Below are positions 16,534 through 24,574 of a stretch of 64,000 nt of DNA, one piece after another (positions within the stretch are counted from its first letter, which is position 1; each line of letters opens with the position of its first letter). The stretch comes from Lachnospiraceae bacterium (GTDB lineage: Bacteria; Bacillota; Clostridia; Lachnospirales; Lachnospiraceae): assembly GCA_009774235.1 (NCBI GenBank), contig VSNJ01000004.1, positions 17,808 through 81,807 of the forward strand, written 5' to 3'. The translations under genes were made by a program, and so were the position numbers. The notes beneath the pieces are model-generated. The model made no database searches, was not told the DNA's origin, and saw only the letters and a program-made list of their open reading frames with translations.

Positions 16534-16561
16534 ATTATAGATAAAATTTTTTAAATTCCAA
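16534..16561 (-). promoter_or_regulatory. Sigma-A promoter of mtaB
   Basis: Minus strand TTGGAA (16561-16556), 16-nt spacer, TATAAT (16539-16534), about 45 nt upstream of the MtaB ATG. Confidence 0.65.
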
Positions 16562-16562
16562 C

Positions 16563-16632
16563 TTTTGGCTAGTTTACTGTCGTAATTTTTGGCTAGATTG
16601 TATATTGACTTTTTTCTTTGTAATGATACTAT
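16563..16632 (+). promoter_or_regulatory. Promoter of the HPr-like gene with upstream direct repeats
   Basis: TTGACT (16605-16610), 16-nt spacer, TACTAT (16627-16632). Two identical TTTTGGCTAG decamers (16563-16572 and 16587-16596) lie 24 bp apart just upstream of the -35 box and downstream of the divergent mtaB -35. They are placed like a regulator binding site. Confidence 0.55.
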
Positions 16633-16665
16633 ATAGTAGTACAACAACAAAGGGAGGTAATTAGC

Positions 16666-16899
16666 ATGAAGACTGTTAAGATTTCTTTAAACTCAATTGA
16701 CAAGGTAAAAGCATTTGTAAACGATGTAACTAAGTTTAACACAGATTTTGATCTTGTATCTGGCAGGTATGTTATTGATGCTAAATCTATTATGGGTATT
16801 TTCAGCCTTGACCTTTCAAAGGCTATTGATTTAAACATCCATGATGATGACAATATCGACAACATACTTAAGGCATTAGAACCATACATCGTTGAATAA
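16666..16899 (+). CDS. HPr-fold phosphocarrier-like protein without the active-site histidine
   Basis: 77 residues. SIMGIFSLDLSKA (residues 41-53) corresponds to the HPr segment around regulatory Ser46 and the SxMGVMSL motif. The N-terminal part that should contain the phospho-accepting His15 (HARPA) instead reads NSIDKVKAFV, and no His occurs before residue 54. It therefore cannot be a PTS phosphocarrier at His15, but could still be recognised at Ser41 by an HPr kinase-like protein. The start has GGGAGG upstream. It is monocistronic and convergent with ThiI. Fold assignment rests on the Ser-loop and length. Confidence 0.75.
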   Translation: MKTVKISLNSIDKVKAFVNDVTKFNTDFDLVSGRYVIDAKSIMGIFSLDLSKAIDLNIHDDDNIDNILKALEPYIVE

Positions 16900-16964
16900 C
16901 AGCAGCCAGAAAAATTTATTAACAGGAAAGTTACTGAGAACACCACAGGGTGTTCTCTTTTTCT

Positions 16965-18146
16965 TTACCCGTCTATTTCTATTTTTTCTGCAGTATTAAC
17001 TGCTTCCCGGACCATTTCATCTATTTTCTCTTCAAGTTTCTTTTCAGACTTTCTTATTACCTCTGCAACAGGCTTTGTCACAGGATGTTTTGCTACAAAT
17101 ATAGTACAACAGTCTTCATAAGGTTGTATTGATGTTTCAAATGTACCTATCTTTTCAGCAATATTTACTATATCCTGCTTATCAAACGCAATAAGCGGGC
17201 GGTAAACTGGCATTGTACAGACCTCATTAGTAACTGCAAGGCTCTGCATCGTCTGGCTTGCCACCTGCCCTATGCTTTCACCTGTTATAAGACCCATACA
17301 GTTATTATTAACAGCAAATTCTTCTGCTATACGCATCATATAACGGCGCATTATAATTGTAAGTTCCTCATGTGGACACTGTTCATAAATATACATCTGT
17401 ATATCTGTGAAATTAACTACATAAAGATTAATTTTACCTGTGTACTGTGATATAAGTTCCGCAAGGTCCACTACTTTCTGTTTTGCACGTTCACTTGTAT
17501 ATGGAGGTGCATGGAAATATACTGCATCAATATTAACACCTCTCCTTGACACCATATAACCCGCCACAGGACTGTCTATACCCCCAGACAGCAGAAGCAT
17601 TGCCTTTCCTGCAGTACCTAGTGGCATACCGCCAAGTCCCTGGTAAACTTTTGAATAAACATATGCTTTGTCCCTTATCTCTATCCATATATATACATCT
17701 GGATTGTGCACATCTACTTTAAGCCCTCCAAAACGCCCAAGCAGATATGCACCCATCTCTATACATACTTCTGGTGATGTATAAATATAGTGTTTATCAC
17801 TTCTCTTTGCTTTTACCTTAAATGAAAAGTCTGTCTTGTCATACTGCTTCTCTATAAAATCCCCTGCTGCTTTTTTTAGGTTGTCCCATGATTTGTCCTC
17901 TATAACTTCTACAGGGCTTATTGCTGTTATACCTGCAACCTTTTTAAGTTCTTCTACAACTTCATCAAAATCAAAACTGCCAGAGGCCTCTGCATATATC
18001 CTTCCCTGTTCACGTACTACAGTATAATCTCCATCTATTTTAGAAAGTTTTATTTTAACCTGTTCACAAAGTGCATTTTCAAACTTATACCTGTTCTTTC
18101 CCTTTATCCCAATTTCCGCATATTTTAATAAAAAACCTTGTACCAT
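16965..18146 (-). CDS. thiI: tRNA 4-thiouridine synthetase ThiI
   Basis: 393 residues. The N-terminal half is a ferredoxin-like plus THUMP tRNA-binding region; the C-terminal half is an adenylating PP-loop domain with LLLSGGIDSPVAGYM near residue 185. There is no rhodanese domain, as is usual in Firmicutes, so sulfur must come from a partner. That partner is very likely the cysteine desulfurase encoded 25 nt upstream. It makes s4U8 in tRNA and may also serve thiazole synthesis. Third gene of the rsmE-nifS-thiI operon. Confidence 0.95.
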   Translation of the reverse strand: MVQGFLLKYAEIGIKGKNRYKFENALCEQVKIKLSKIDGDYTVVREQGRIYAEASGSFDFDEVVEELKKVAGITAISPVEVIEDKSWDNLKKAAGDFIEKQYDKTDFSFKVKAKRSDKHYIYTSPEVCIEMGAYLLGRFGGLKVDVHNPDVYIWIEIRDKAYVYSKVYQGLGGMPLGTAGKAMLLLSGGIDSPVAGYMVSRRGVNIDAVYFHAPPYTSERAKQKVVDLAELISQYTGKINLYVVNFTDIQMYIYEQCPHEELTIIMRRYMMRIAEEFAVNNNCMGLITGESIGQVASQTMQSLAVTNEVCTMPVYRPLIAFDKQDIVNIAEKIGTFETSIQPYEDCCTIFVAKHPVTKPVAEVIRKSEKKLEEKIDEMVREAVNTAEKIEIDG

Positions 18147-18170
18147 ATTAATTCTCCATTCAATTAATAA

Positions 18171-19331
18171 TTATTTCCTGGTAAATTTCCTAAGGACAGG
18201 AAGTTCCTCTGCCAGTACATCTATTGTATAATCTATCTGTTCTTTTGTAGTAAATACAGAAAAACTAAATCTTAGTGCTGAATCAAGCAGGGAATCTTTT
18301 ACACCTGCTGCTTTTAATGTACCACTAAGTTCTGGATGGTTTGAAGAACATGCAGAACCAGAAGAAACATATATACCTTTGGCAGCAAGTGCATGGAGCA
18401 GCACCTCACTCCTGGTTCCTTCAAACAGAACACTTATTATATGTGGCGCAGTCTCTTCTAAAGGTATGTTATCTATGCCATTTATTGTAATTCCTCCAAG
18501 TTCTTTAACCCTGTCTATAAACTGCTTTTTTAATGCATACATCTTTTCCACATGGTCTTCCATACTATAAATAAGCCTTGAGGCAAGCCCTAAACCTGCT
18601 ATTGCAGGCACATTCTCTGTTCCAGAACGCATACCTCTCTGTTGTCCGCCACCTAAAATAAGAGGGTGTATTTTAGTCTTATCTTTCACATATAAAAACC
18701 CGCTGCCTTTTGGCCCGTGTATTTTATGCCCGCTTACAGAAACCAGGTCTGCACCAAGTTTTTTAGGTATTATTCTATATTTGCCATATGCCTGTATTGC
18801 ATCTGTATGGAATAATATGCTGTTGTCTTTTTTCTTAACTATATTGCAAAGTTTATTAATATCCTGTACTGAACCAATTTCATTATTAACATACATAACT
18901 GATACAAGAATTGTATCTTCCCTTAATGCATCTTCCAGTACAGTTTCATCAAGAATACCATTTTTACCAACAGGCAGGTATGTAACCTCAAATCCTTGTT
19001 CCTCCAGTCTGGCAAGCGGTTCATGCACAGATGCATGTTCTATACTTGTAGTGATAATATGCATGCCTTTACGCTTATTTGCCAGTGCTGCTCCTATAAG
19101 AGCCATATTGTTTGATTCTGTCCCACCAGATGTAAATATTATCTCCTTTGTCTGGCACTTAAGAAGTGATGCTATATCTTCTGCTGCATTATTAATATAT
19201 CTTTCGGCTTCCATTCCCCTGGTATGTTTTGATGATGGGTTTCCATAATCTTCTTTCATTACCTTAAACATAATATCTGCCACTTCTGGAAATACAGAAG
19301 TAGTTGCGGCATTGTCAAGATATGCTTCCAT
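18171..19331 (-). CDS. Cysteine desulfurase (NifS/NifZ type) partnered with ThiI
   Basis: 386 residues of a class V PLP aminotransferase fold. It starts MEAYLDNAATTSVFPEV. SGHKIHGPKGSG carries the PLP lysine near residue 200, and SSGSACSSNHP carries the persulfide-forming Cys near 325. It releases sulfur from L-cysteine. Directly upstream of thiI, like NifZ in Bacillus, it is the likely donor for 4-thiouridine; it might also feed the separate SmsCB Fe-S system. Its ribosome binding site lies within a palindromic repeat. Confidence 0.95.
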   Translation of the reverse strand: MEAYLDNAATTSVFPEVADIMFKVMKEDYGNPSSKHTRGMEAERYINNAAEDIASLLKCQTKEIIFTSGGTESNNMALIGAALANKRKGMHIITTSIEHASVHEPLARLEEQGFEVTYLPVGKNGILDETVLEDALREDTILVSVMYVNNEIGSVQDINKLCNIVKKKDNSILFHTDAIQAYGKYRIIPKKLGADLVSVSGHKIHGPKGSGFLYVKDKTKIHPLILGGGQQRGMRSGTENVPAIAGLGLASRLIYSMEDHVEKMYALKKQFIDRVKELGGITINGIDNIPLEETAPHIISVLFEGTRSEVLLHALAAKGIYVSSGSACSSNHPELSGTLKAAGVKDSLLDSALRFSFSVFTTKEQIDYTIDVLAEELPVLRKFTRK

Positions 19332-19470
19332 AATAATCCTCCATGCCGCCTTTGGCGGCTCAAATAGGTATGAAAAATGGCGCTTTTGCGTTTTTCCTGT
19401 GTGAAACTTAATACTTCTTAGGCAGTGTTTTTTGCTGCCTTAGAAATATTTTTCACACTATTTTCTCCAT
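19332..19470 (-). repeat. RBS-proximal palindromic repeat, copy A (before nifS)
   Basis: Fills most of the 156-nt rsmE-nifS spacer. Next to the start codon is a GCCGCC-AAAG-GCGGC hairpin followed by the GGAGG site. Further upstream on the mRNA is a larger hairpin whose plus-strand right arm is the 19-mer GTTTTTTGCTGCCTTAGAA (19427-19445). The same 19-mer occurs at 20325-20343, and with one mismatch at 32788-32806. Confidence 0.65.
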
Positions 19471-19487
19471 TCTTCACCAGTTGTAAT

Positions 19488-20225
19488 TTATTCCTGCATC
19501 TGGAACATCATTATAGATAAAACTGCCATTCCTGCTGTTTCTGTGCGTAAAATCCTTTTTCCCAGAGAAACAGGCCTGATTCCCCTGTCTGCTGCTTCCA
19601 TGACCTCGTCCTTTTCAAATCCGCCCTCTGGTCCTATAAAAATTCCTGCACTTTTTTTACTACAGGCTTCGTTTATAATCTTCCTTGACTGTTCCATTCC
19701 GTCCTGTAACTCATATGGTATAATATTGTACTCCAAGCCAGCTGCTATGTCAAATGCATCTTTTAATGTAACAGGCATATACACTTCTGGCACAATGCCC
19801 CTGCCAGACTGCTTTGCTGCTGCTTCTGCAATAGCCTGCCACCGTTCCTGTTTTTTATGTGCTTTATTTTCATCTAGTTTAACTACACATCTTTTCATTA
19901 TAACAGGAACTATTTCTGATACCCCAAGTTCAACTGATTTCTGTATAATAAATTCCATCTTGTCTTTTTTAGGAAGTCCCTGGAACAGTACAAGTTTCGT
20001 CCCTGGTTCTGTACCAGACTCCTGGATTTTCTCTACTTCCAGTTTTACACATTTGCTGTCCATATCCATAATTCTTGAAATGTAGTCTGTGCCTTTTCCG
20101 TCACATGCAATAATCCAGCTGCCTTTTTCTAAGCGCAATACATTTTTAATATGGTTTACATCTGGTCCTGTTATATCAATATTTTTATTATTAATATTAT
20201 CTTTGCTAATATAAAAACGGTACAT
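19488..20225 (-). CDS. rsmE: 16S rRNA (uracil-1498-N3)-methyltransferase RsmE
   Basis: 245 residues of the SPOUT family. An N-terminal PUA-like domain (MYRFYISKDNI onward) is followed by the knotted SAM-binding domain. AGIFIGPEGGFEKDE and SLGKRILRTETA are the hallmark motifs. It methylates U1498 of 16S rRNA. The start at 20225 is supported by GGGAGG in the upstream repeat; a longer reading from 20246 would run into that repeat. First gene of the rsmE-nifS-thiI operon. Confidence 0.95.
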   Translation of the reverse strand: MYRFYISKDNINNKNIDITGPDVNHIKNVLRLEKGSWIIACDGKGTDYISRIMDMDSKCVKLEVEKIQESGTEPGTKLVLFQGLPKKDKMEFIIQKSVELGVSEIVPVIMKRCVVKLDENKAHKKQERWQAIAEAAAKQSGRGIVPEVYMPVTLKDAFDIAAGLEYNIIPYELQDGMEQSRKIINEACSKKSAGIFIGPEGGFEKDEVMEAADRGIRPVSLGKRILRTETAGMAVLSIMMFQMQE

Positions 20226-20375
20226 ACTAATCCTCCCATGCCACACCTTTTGCGGCTTAAATAGCTATGAAAAACACTGTTTCTGCGTTTTCCGGGGTTG
20301 AATCCATAATTATTCTTAAGCTGCGTTTTTTGCTGCCTTAGAATGATTTCCCAACCTATCTCCACTCCTGGTTTT
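20226..20375 (-). repeat. RBS-proximal palindromic repeat, copy B (leader of rsmE)
   Basis: Aligns along most of its length with copy A: a CCTCCCATGCC start next to the rsmE ATG, then GCGGCTTAAATAGCTATGAA, TCTGCGTTTTCC and the 19-mer at 20325-20343. It makes up the rsmE 5' leader. A likely -10 (TATAAT, 20419-20414) lies just upstream. Confidence 0.65.
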
Positions 20376-20452
20376 AATAACTATTCTGGAATAAAAACAG
20401 CTTCTGGATAAATATTATAACATATCATACACAAATATAAAACATAGTTACA

Positions 20453-20482
20453 AAAAAACCATCCCGCATACACAGGATGGTT
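20453..20482 (-). terminator. Rho-independent terminator of the FliD-like gene
   Basis: AACCATCC (20457-20464) pairs with GGATGGTT (20475-20482). The minus strand then reads a T-run (20458-20452). It lies about 30 nt after the stop codon. Confidence 0.85.
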
Positions 20483-20509
20483 TTTATTTAAAACTTTTAT
20501 AAATATATG

Positions 20510-21319
20510 TTACATATATTTGCTAAGTACATTTGTTGTACCAAGTGTTGAATATGCACCACTATATGTATATGATGATGCACGTGTTCCTGCATAAGAA
20601 GAACTGCTGGCTATACGGAAGCTCTCATTTGCTTTTGCAGAAATATTTGAACCATATGAACCACTTCCCGTAAACAGGGAATTAATTGTTGATACCTTAG
20701 CCTCCTTAAGTTTATCTTCATCAAGTTTTAACTTATTGTCACTTCCAATCCTAATTCCTATATCAGCCAGAAGACCAGCATTTTTAGATGTAGTTTTAAT
20801 AACATCAAGAGTCTTACTTAGCATCTTAGTTGAGTTAAGGTTACCTGTAGAGTCAATAAATGAATTATATGACTCAACAAATTCTTTAACTGCCTTGCCT
20901 ATTGCCTCTGTATCATAAACAGCTTCACCTTTCTCACCTTTTACAAGATTGCCTTTCTCATCTCTCTTATTCATATACAAAGACCTGTTGCTAAGCTTCT
21001 TAAGCGCATCTGAAAGTGAAGATGCATCATTCTTTGCTGATTGTAATTTACCAGTAGAATCTTCAACTCCATTTATAAACTTTGAAGCTGTTGTGGAAGA
21101 TGATGATGAAGTCCTTCCTTTTTCTGGTTTCTGTACATCATAATAAGCATTAAGCAGTTTCTTATAAGCACCGCTCTTTATAAGTGAAAGGTCACCTATT
21201 GCTGTGCTCCCGCCTGAAAAAATTCCTGCTGCTGCATTATTATTGCCTGAGCCTGATGTATTAAAAAACATATTGTAGAAATTATTACCTGAACCTGATG
21301 ATACTGAAAAAATTGACAT
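20510..21319 (-). CDS. Orphan protein resembling the C-terminal tail of flagellar cap FliD
   Basis: 269 residues, rich in Ser, Asn and Gly. Residues ~135-230 resemble the FliD C-terminal region: FVESYNSFIDS, LLADIGIRIGSDNKLKLDED and STINSLFTGSGSYGSNISA. It lacks the large hypervariable D2/D3 part of true FliD (usually over 450 residues). The N-terminal SLIKSGAYKKLLNAYYD is a segment I associate with surface or flagellar proteins of Lachnospiraceae. The ATG at 21319 has AAAGGAG eight bases upstream. A sigma-D-like promoter precedes it, supporting a motility-linked role. No other flagellar gene is in the window. Function is unproven. Confidence 0.65.
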   Translation of the reverse strand: MSIFSVSSGSGNNFYNMFFNTSGSGNNNAAAGIFSGGSTAIGDLSLIKSGAYKKLLNAYYDVQKPEKGRTSSSSSTTASKFINGVEDSTGKLQSAKNDASSLSDALKKLSNRSLYMNKRDEKGNLVKGEKGEAVYDTEAIGKAVKEFVESYNSFIDSTGNLNSTKMLSKTLDVIKTTSKNAGLLADIGIRIGSDNKLKLDEDKLKEAKVSTINSLFTGSGSYGSNISAKANESFRIASSSSYAGTRASSYTYSGAYSTLGTTNVLSKYM

Positions 21320-21409
21320 AACACTCACTCCTTTACTTTATAAATTACATGCATTGGATATCATTTATCCATTGTACTATTATTCCATAACTATATTTAA
21401 CTATATAAT

Positions 21410-21436
21410 ATATCGAAAGATATTGGAAATAATTTA
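21410..21436 (-). promoter_or_regulatory. Sigma-D (FliA)-like promoter of the FliD-like gene
   Basis: Minus strand TAAA (21436-21433), 16-nt spacer, TCGATAT (21416-21410), close to the flagellar sigma consensus TAAA-N14-16-CCGATAT. The predicted leader is about 85 nt. The rest of 21320-21830 is AT-rich, without a gene apart from the palindromic repeat at 21708-21792. Confidence 0.5.
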
Positions 21437-21707
21437 TAACTTTTTTCAAATTTCCCAAATTTTTTCCAAAAATATTAATTTGACATATATAGCATATATC
21501 ATTTATATTGTAAATACCACAAAGAAATTTAACAGGACAAACGCATAAATGAACAATTTATATACAAACCGCTACTATGAGCATTTTTTTAGTATACTAT
21601 TTTGATTTTATCAATTTTTTACTCTAAAATCCCTTAAGAAAATATTTAATTTATTATTTACTAACAAAATGTTCACAGTTTATTTACTCATGTGTTTGTC
21701 CTGGAAA

Positions 21708-21792
21708 TTTAAGTTTCCCCATTTTTTAAATTATATAAAGACTATATTGCTCTGGCAAAATACTTGTGTATTAAAAAAAGGGGAGACTCAGA
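21708..21792 (+). repeat. MITE-like palindromic repeat, copy 3
   Basis: Ends TTTAAGTTTCCCC (21708-21720) and GGGGAGACTCAGA (21780-21792) are imperfect inverted repeats. The interior has CTCTGGCA (21750-21757) and AAAATACTTGTGTATTAA, nearly identical to copy 2. It lies 38 nt upstream of the HAD hydrolase gene. Confidence 0.6.
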
Positions 21793-21830
21793 CATAAAGA
21801 AAACAATAATAATAAAAGAGAGGAATACCA

Positions 21831-22637
21831 ATGAAAAACCTTATTTTTTTTGATGTAGACGGAACGTTAATTACTAAATGTAACAATGAATTTATTATAC
21901 CACAAAGTACAACTGATGCACTTGCACTTCTTCAGAAGAATGGCAACTTATGTTTTATAAATTCAGGAAGGGCAATGTCTGAAATGGACAGCGTAGTACA
22001 GAGCCTGGATGTTAATGGTTATATATGTGGATGTGGCACATATATAAGTTATAATAATGAAATTCTCTTATCCGAAACAATTCCTTTTTCCCTTGGTAAT
22101 GAGATAATTAAAGACCTTAGCCAATGCGGGATTGAATGGATGCTCGAAGGCACAAATGCCGTATATTTCAGTACAAGACCATATAAAACACACCTGAAAG
22201 ATTTCCTGCCAGAAAATAACAGTGCATTTGCATCTCCAGACTCTTGTATAATTGTATCTCCAGAAGATGCGCACAACCTTGTATTTGACAAGTTTTGTGC
22301 AGGAATTCTTCCAGACAGTAATTTTGAATATTTTAGAAATAAATATTCTAAATCCCTTACATTTATAGACCGTGATGGCGGCATATTTGAAATAATACCA
22401 TATGGATACTCCAAAGCAACAGGTATGAAATTCCTTATGGATTATTTTAATATACCACTTGAACATACATATGCAGCAGGAGACAGTACCAACGACCTTA
22501 CAATGCTTGAATTTGCTGGTACAAGTATTGCAATGGGGGAAAGTCCTGAAAAAGTAACAAAGTATGCAGATTTCGTGACAGATAATATATTAGATGATGG
22601 AATTTACAATGCCATGAAACATTTTAACCTTATATAA
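21831..22637 (+). CDS. HAD-superfamily phosphatase, Cof type (subfamily IIB)
   Basis: 268 residues. Motif I FFDVDGTLI (residues 5-13) holds the nucleophile Asp. Motif II is FINSGRA; the C2B cap occupies ~85-195, followed by Lys of SKATGMKFL and the acidic motif AAGDSTNDLTML. Cof-type enzymes dephosphorylate sugar phosphates, nucleotides or cofactor intermediates such as FMN; the substrate is not evident. Start ATG has AGAGAGG upstream. Monocistronic and terminated by a strong bidirectional stem. Confidence 0.92.
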   Translation: MKNLIFFDVDGTLITKCNNEFIIPQSTTDALALLQKNGNLCFINSGRAMSEMDSVVQSLDVNGYICGCGTYISYNNEILLSETIPFSLGNEIIKDLSQCGIEWMLEGTNAVYFSTRPYKTHLKDFLPENNSAFASPDSCIIVSPEDAHNLVFDKFCAGILPDSNFEYFRNKYSKSLTFIDRDGGIFEIIPYGYSKATGMKFLMDYFNIPLEHTYAAGDSTNDLTMLEFAGTSIAMGESPEKVTKYADFVTDNILDDGIYNAMKHFNLI

Positions 22638-22642
22638 AAAAC

Positions 22643-22690
22643 TGCCGCATAAAAAACAAAATATACAAAATATTTTGCTTTATGCGGCGG
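22643..22690. terminator. Bidirectional terminator between HAD gene and 22763 gene
   Basis: GCCGCAT (22644-22650) pairs with ATGCGGC (22682-22688). Inside, CAAAATAT pairs with ATATTTTG, giving a long stem followed by CTTCTTTC. Confidence 0.75.
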
Positions 22691-22762
22691 CTTCTTTCTG
22701 GCAGTAATCTTTAATATTTATCCCAAAATACATCCCAGATGCCTCACATCCACCAGAGGTAT

Positions 22763-23227
22763 TTATCCCTGGCCATTGGCGGTTCTTCCAGATAACTTTT
22801 CAAGCACTGACTTATATACCATAATAAGATATGCATCAATAAAACAATATTTATTGGAAAGGAATTCTACAAGTTTATAAAGAAAACAAATTCCCATAAA
22901 TGTAACACTTATACATGTTACTGCATAATCAAGCTGCAATGCCAGAAGTACAATATTAGCCATTATATAAAATATAAGTACCGAAAAAAACTTCCTTCCT
23001 ATCTGTAATGCTGTATACAACACATCTGCCAGAAGCTCATTGCGTTCTTTTATATATTCACTATTTTTCCCACTTAACTGTTCATACATATCCTGGAAAA
23101 TCTTTTTATCTTCCATCTTTGTTTTTGAATAAGTATTCTTTAAAACTTCCTCTTCACACATCCTGACATATGACATATATTTACTTTTTCCAAACTGTTT
23201 CCTTAAACACTTTTTAAAAACGTTCAT
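22763..23227 (-). CDS. Two-transmembrane protein of unknown function
   Basis: 154 residues from the ATG at 23227 (MNVFKKCLRKQF). A charged helical N-terminal part (1-75) precedes two hydrophobic segments (about 84-104 and 108-130) and a short C-terminal tail. I do not recognise a family. It lies 122 nt downstream of the receiver-HPt gene on the same strand and may be co-transcribed with it. An alternative TTG ten codons upstream exists. No catalytic motif is visible. Confidence 0.65.
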   Translation of the reverse strand: MNVFKKCLRKQFGKSKYMSYVRMCEEEVLKNTYSKTKMEDKKIFQDMYEQLSGKNSEYIKERNELLADVLYTALQIGRKFFSVLIFYIMANIVLLALQLDYAVTCISVTFMGICFLYKLVEFLSNKYCFIDAYLIMVYKSVLEKLSGRTANGQG

Positions 23228-23348
23228 TTTAATAATACACCGCCTTAATTGCAACATTATATTTAATTTATGTGGCTTTTTAAAATACGTTCATATTAAA
23301 TCTGCCAGACTGCCACATTAATTTCTAATCTGCCGGATGTATTCTGGA

Positions 23349-24386
23349 TTATAACATTGTACATAAAATCTCCATAGCTTCATCGTATTGGAAATCTTGT
23401 ATATAATCCTGTATGTTCTGTAATTTCTCAAGACGCTGCCCTTTTGTTCCAGCAAGCAGTTCTTCTAGGATTTCTGTAATTCCTGTATACTCAAACTCCT
23501 CAATATTACCTTTTAGTTCGCTAAGTTTCTGCATAAACTCGTCTTCTTCCATATCCACATTAGACTTTGAAGACATAACTTTTTCACTATAATTTTCACA
23601 TGCATCTTTAAGCTGGTCATGGAATATTTTTACACTTTCCATATATTCATCCATCTGTGAGCGCACATACATACGTTTAAATTCCTTTGCTGCCCCTTCC
23701 ATTGCTTTTGAATAGCTGGCAAGACTTGATGCACCTATATTAAGGAAAATCCCTTTAAGACTGTGGAAATGCAGTGACATTGCATCTAACTGTCCTGTAT
23801 TCCTGATAGCATCTAATTTATTATAATTCTCTGACACATTTCTTAAAGAAACATTAAGGACTTTCATATAATTGGCAAGGCTTCCTGCCATAAGTGAAAT
23901 ACCTTCATCATAATTAAGCCCTTCAACTGATGAAAGAAACCCCGCTGAATCAACACTTCCATCACTATTGGTACTGCTGCTTCCTGGTTCTTCCTTCACA
24001 AACCCATACTGCCTGAGCTTCATATCAAAATCTTCTGTACGCACAGGTTTCTTTAACACACAGTCTGCCCCAGCTGATATAAACAATTCTGTAACTTCAG
24101 CATCAACAGTTGCGGAAACCCCTATAACTTTTGGTTTGCTCTTTCCATTTGATACAAACATTATCTGTTTTGTAGTTTCTACCCCGTCCATATCTGGCAT
24201 AAGGTAATCCATAAGTATTATATCATATTTTGCATTGCATACCCTTTGTATTGCTTCCATTCCTGAACTAGCTATATCAGCCTGTATACCATAGCGCTCA
24301 AGCATTGTAGACAGTACCATTGAATTAACTATATTGTCATCTACAACAAGAACCCTTATATCAACCGTAATAATATTTTCCTCCAT
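23349..24386 (-). CDS. Receiver domain fused to an HPt domain
   Basis: 345 residues. The N-terminal receiver domain (~8-125) has acidic pocket DD (16-17), phospho-acceptor Asp60 in ILMDYLMPDMDG, and Lys in VLKKP (~113). A linker of about 25 residues leads to an HPt domain with phospho-acceptor His208 in HFHSLKG and the downstream Gly of IGASSLASY. A helical tail (~270-345) ends the protein. There is no DNA-binding or kinase domain. Such proteins usually relay phosphate within a hybrid-kinase pathway, but no kinase is in the window. Confidence 0.85.
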   Translation of the reverse strand: MEENIITVDIRVLVVDDNIVNSMVLSTMLERYGIQADIASSGMEAIQRVCNAKYDIILMDYLMPDMDGVETTKQIMFVSNGKSKPKVIGVSATVDAEVTELFISAGADCVLKKPVRTEDFDMKLRQYGFVKEEPGSSSTNSDGSVDSAGFLSSVEGLNYDEGISLMAGSLANYMKVLNVSLRNVSENYNKLDAIRNTGQLDAMSLHFHSLKGIFLNIGASSLASYSKAMEGAAKEFKRMYVRSQMDEYMESVKIFHDQLKDACENYSEKVMSSKSNVDMEEDEFMQKLSELKGNIEEFEYTGITEILEELLAGTKGQRLEKLQNIQDYIQDFQYDEAMEILCTML

Positions 24387-24574
24387 ACTACCTCCATATT
24401 ACTTCTGTACTGGTTCCTTTCTGCAATAAAACCATCTTTAAACATCCCTTCTGCCAGGCAGATACCAATAATCCACACTGGCAGTAAACAGGTATTTGTT
24501 ACTTGCCCGCCTGTCAACCAAGTTCCAGCCCTGCCACTTAACCAATGTACTTTTTAATGGCTTGCCTTTTAATA

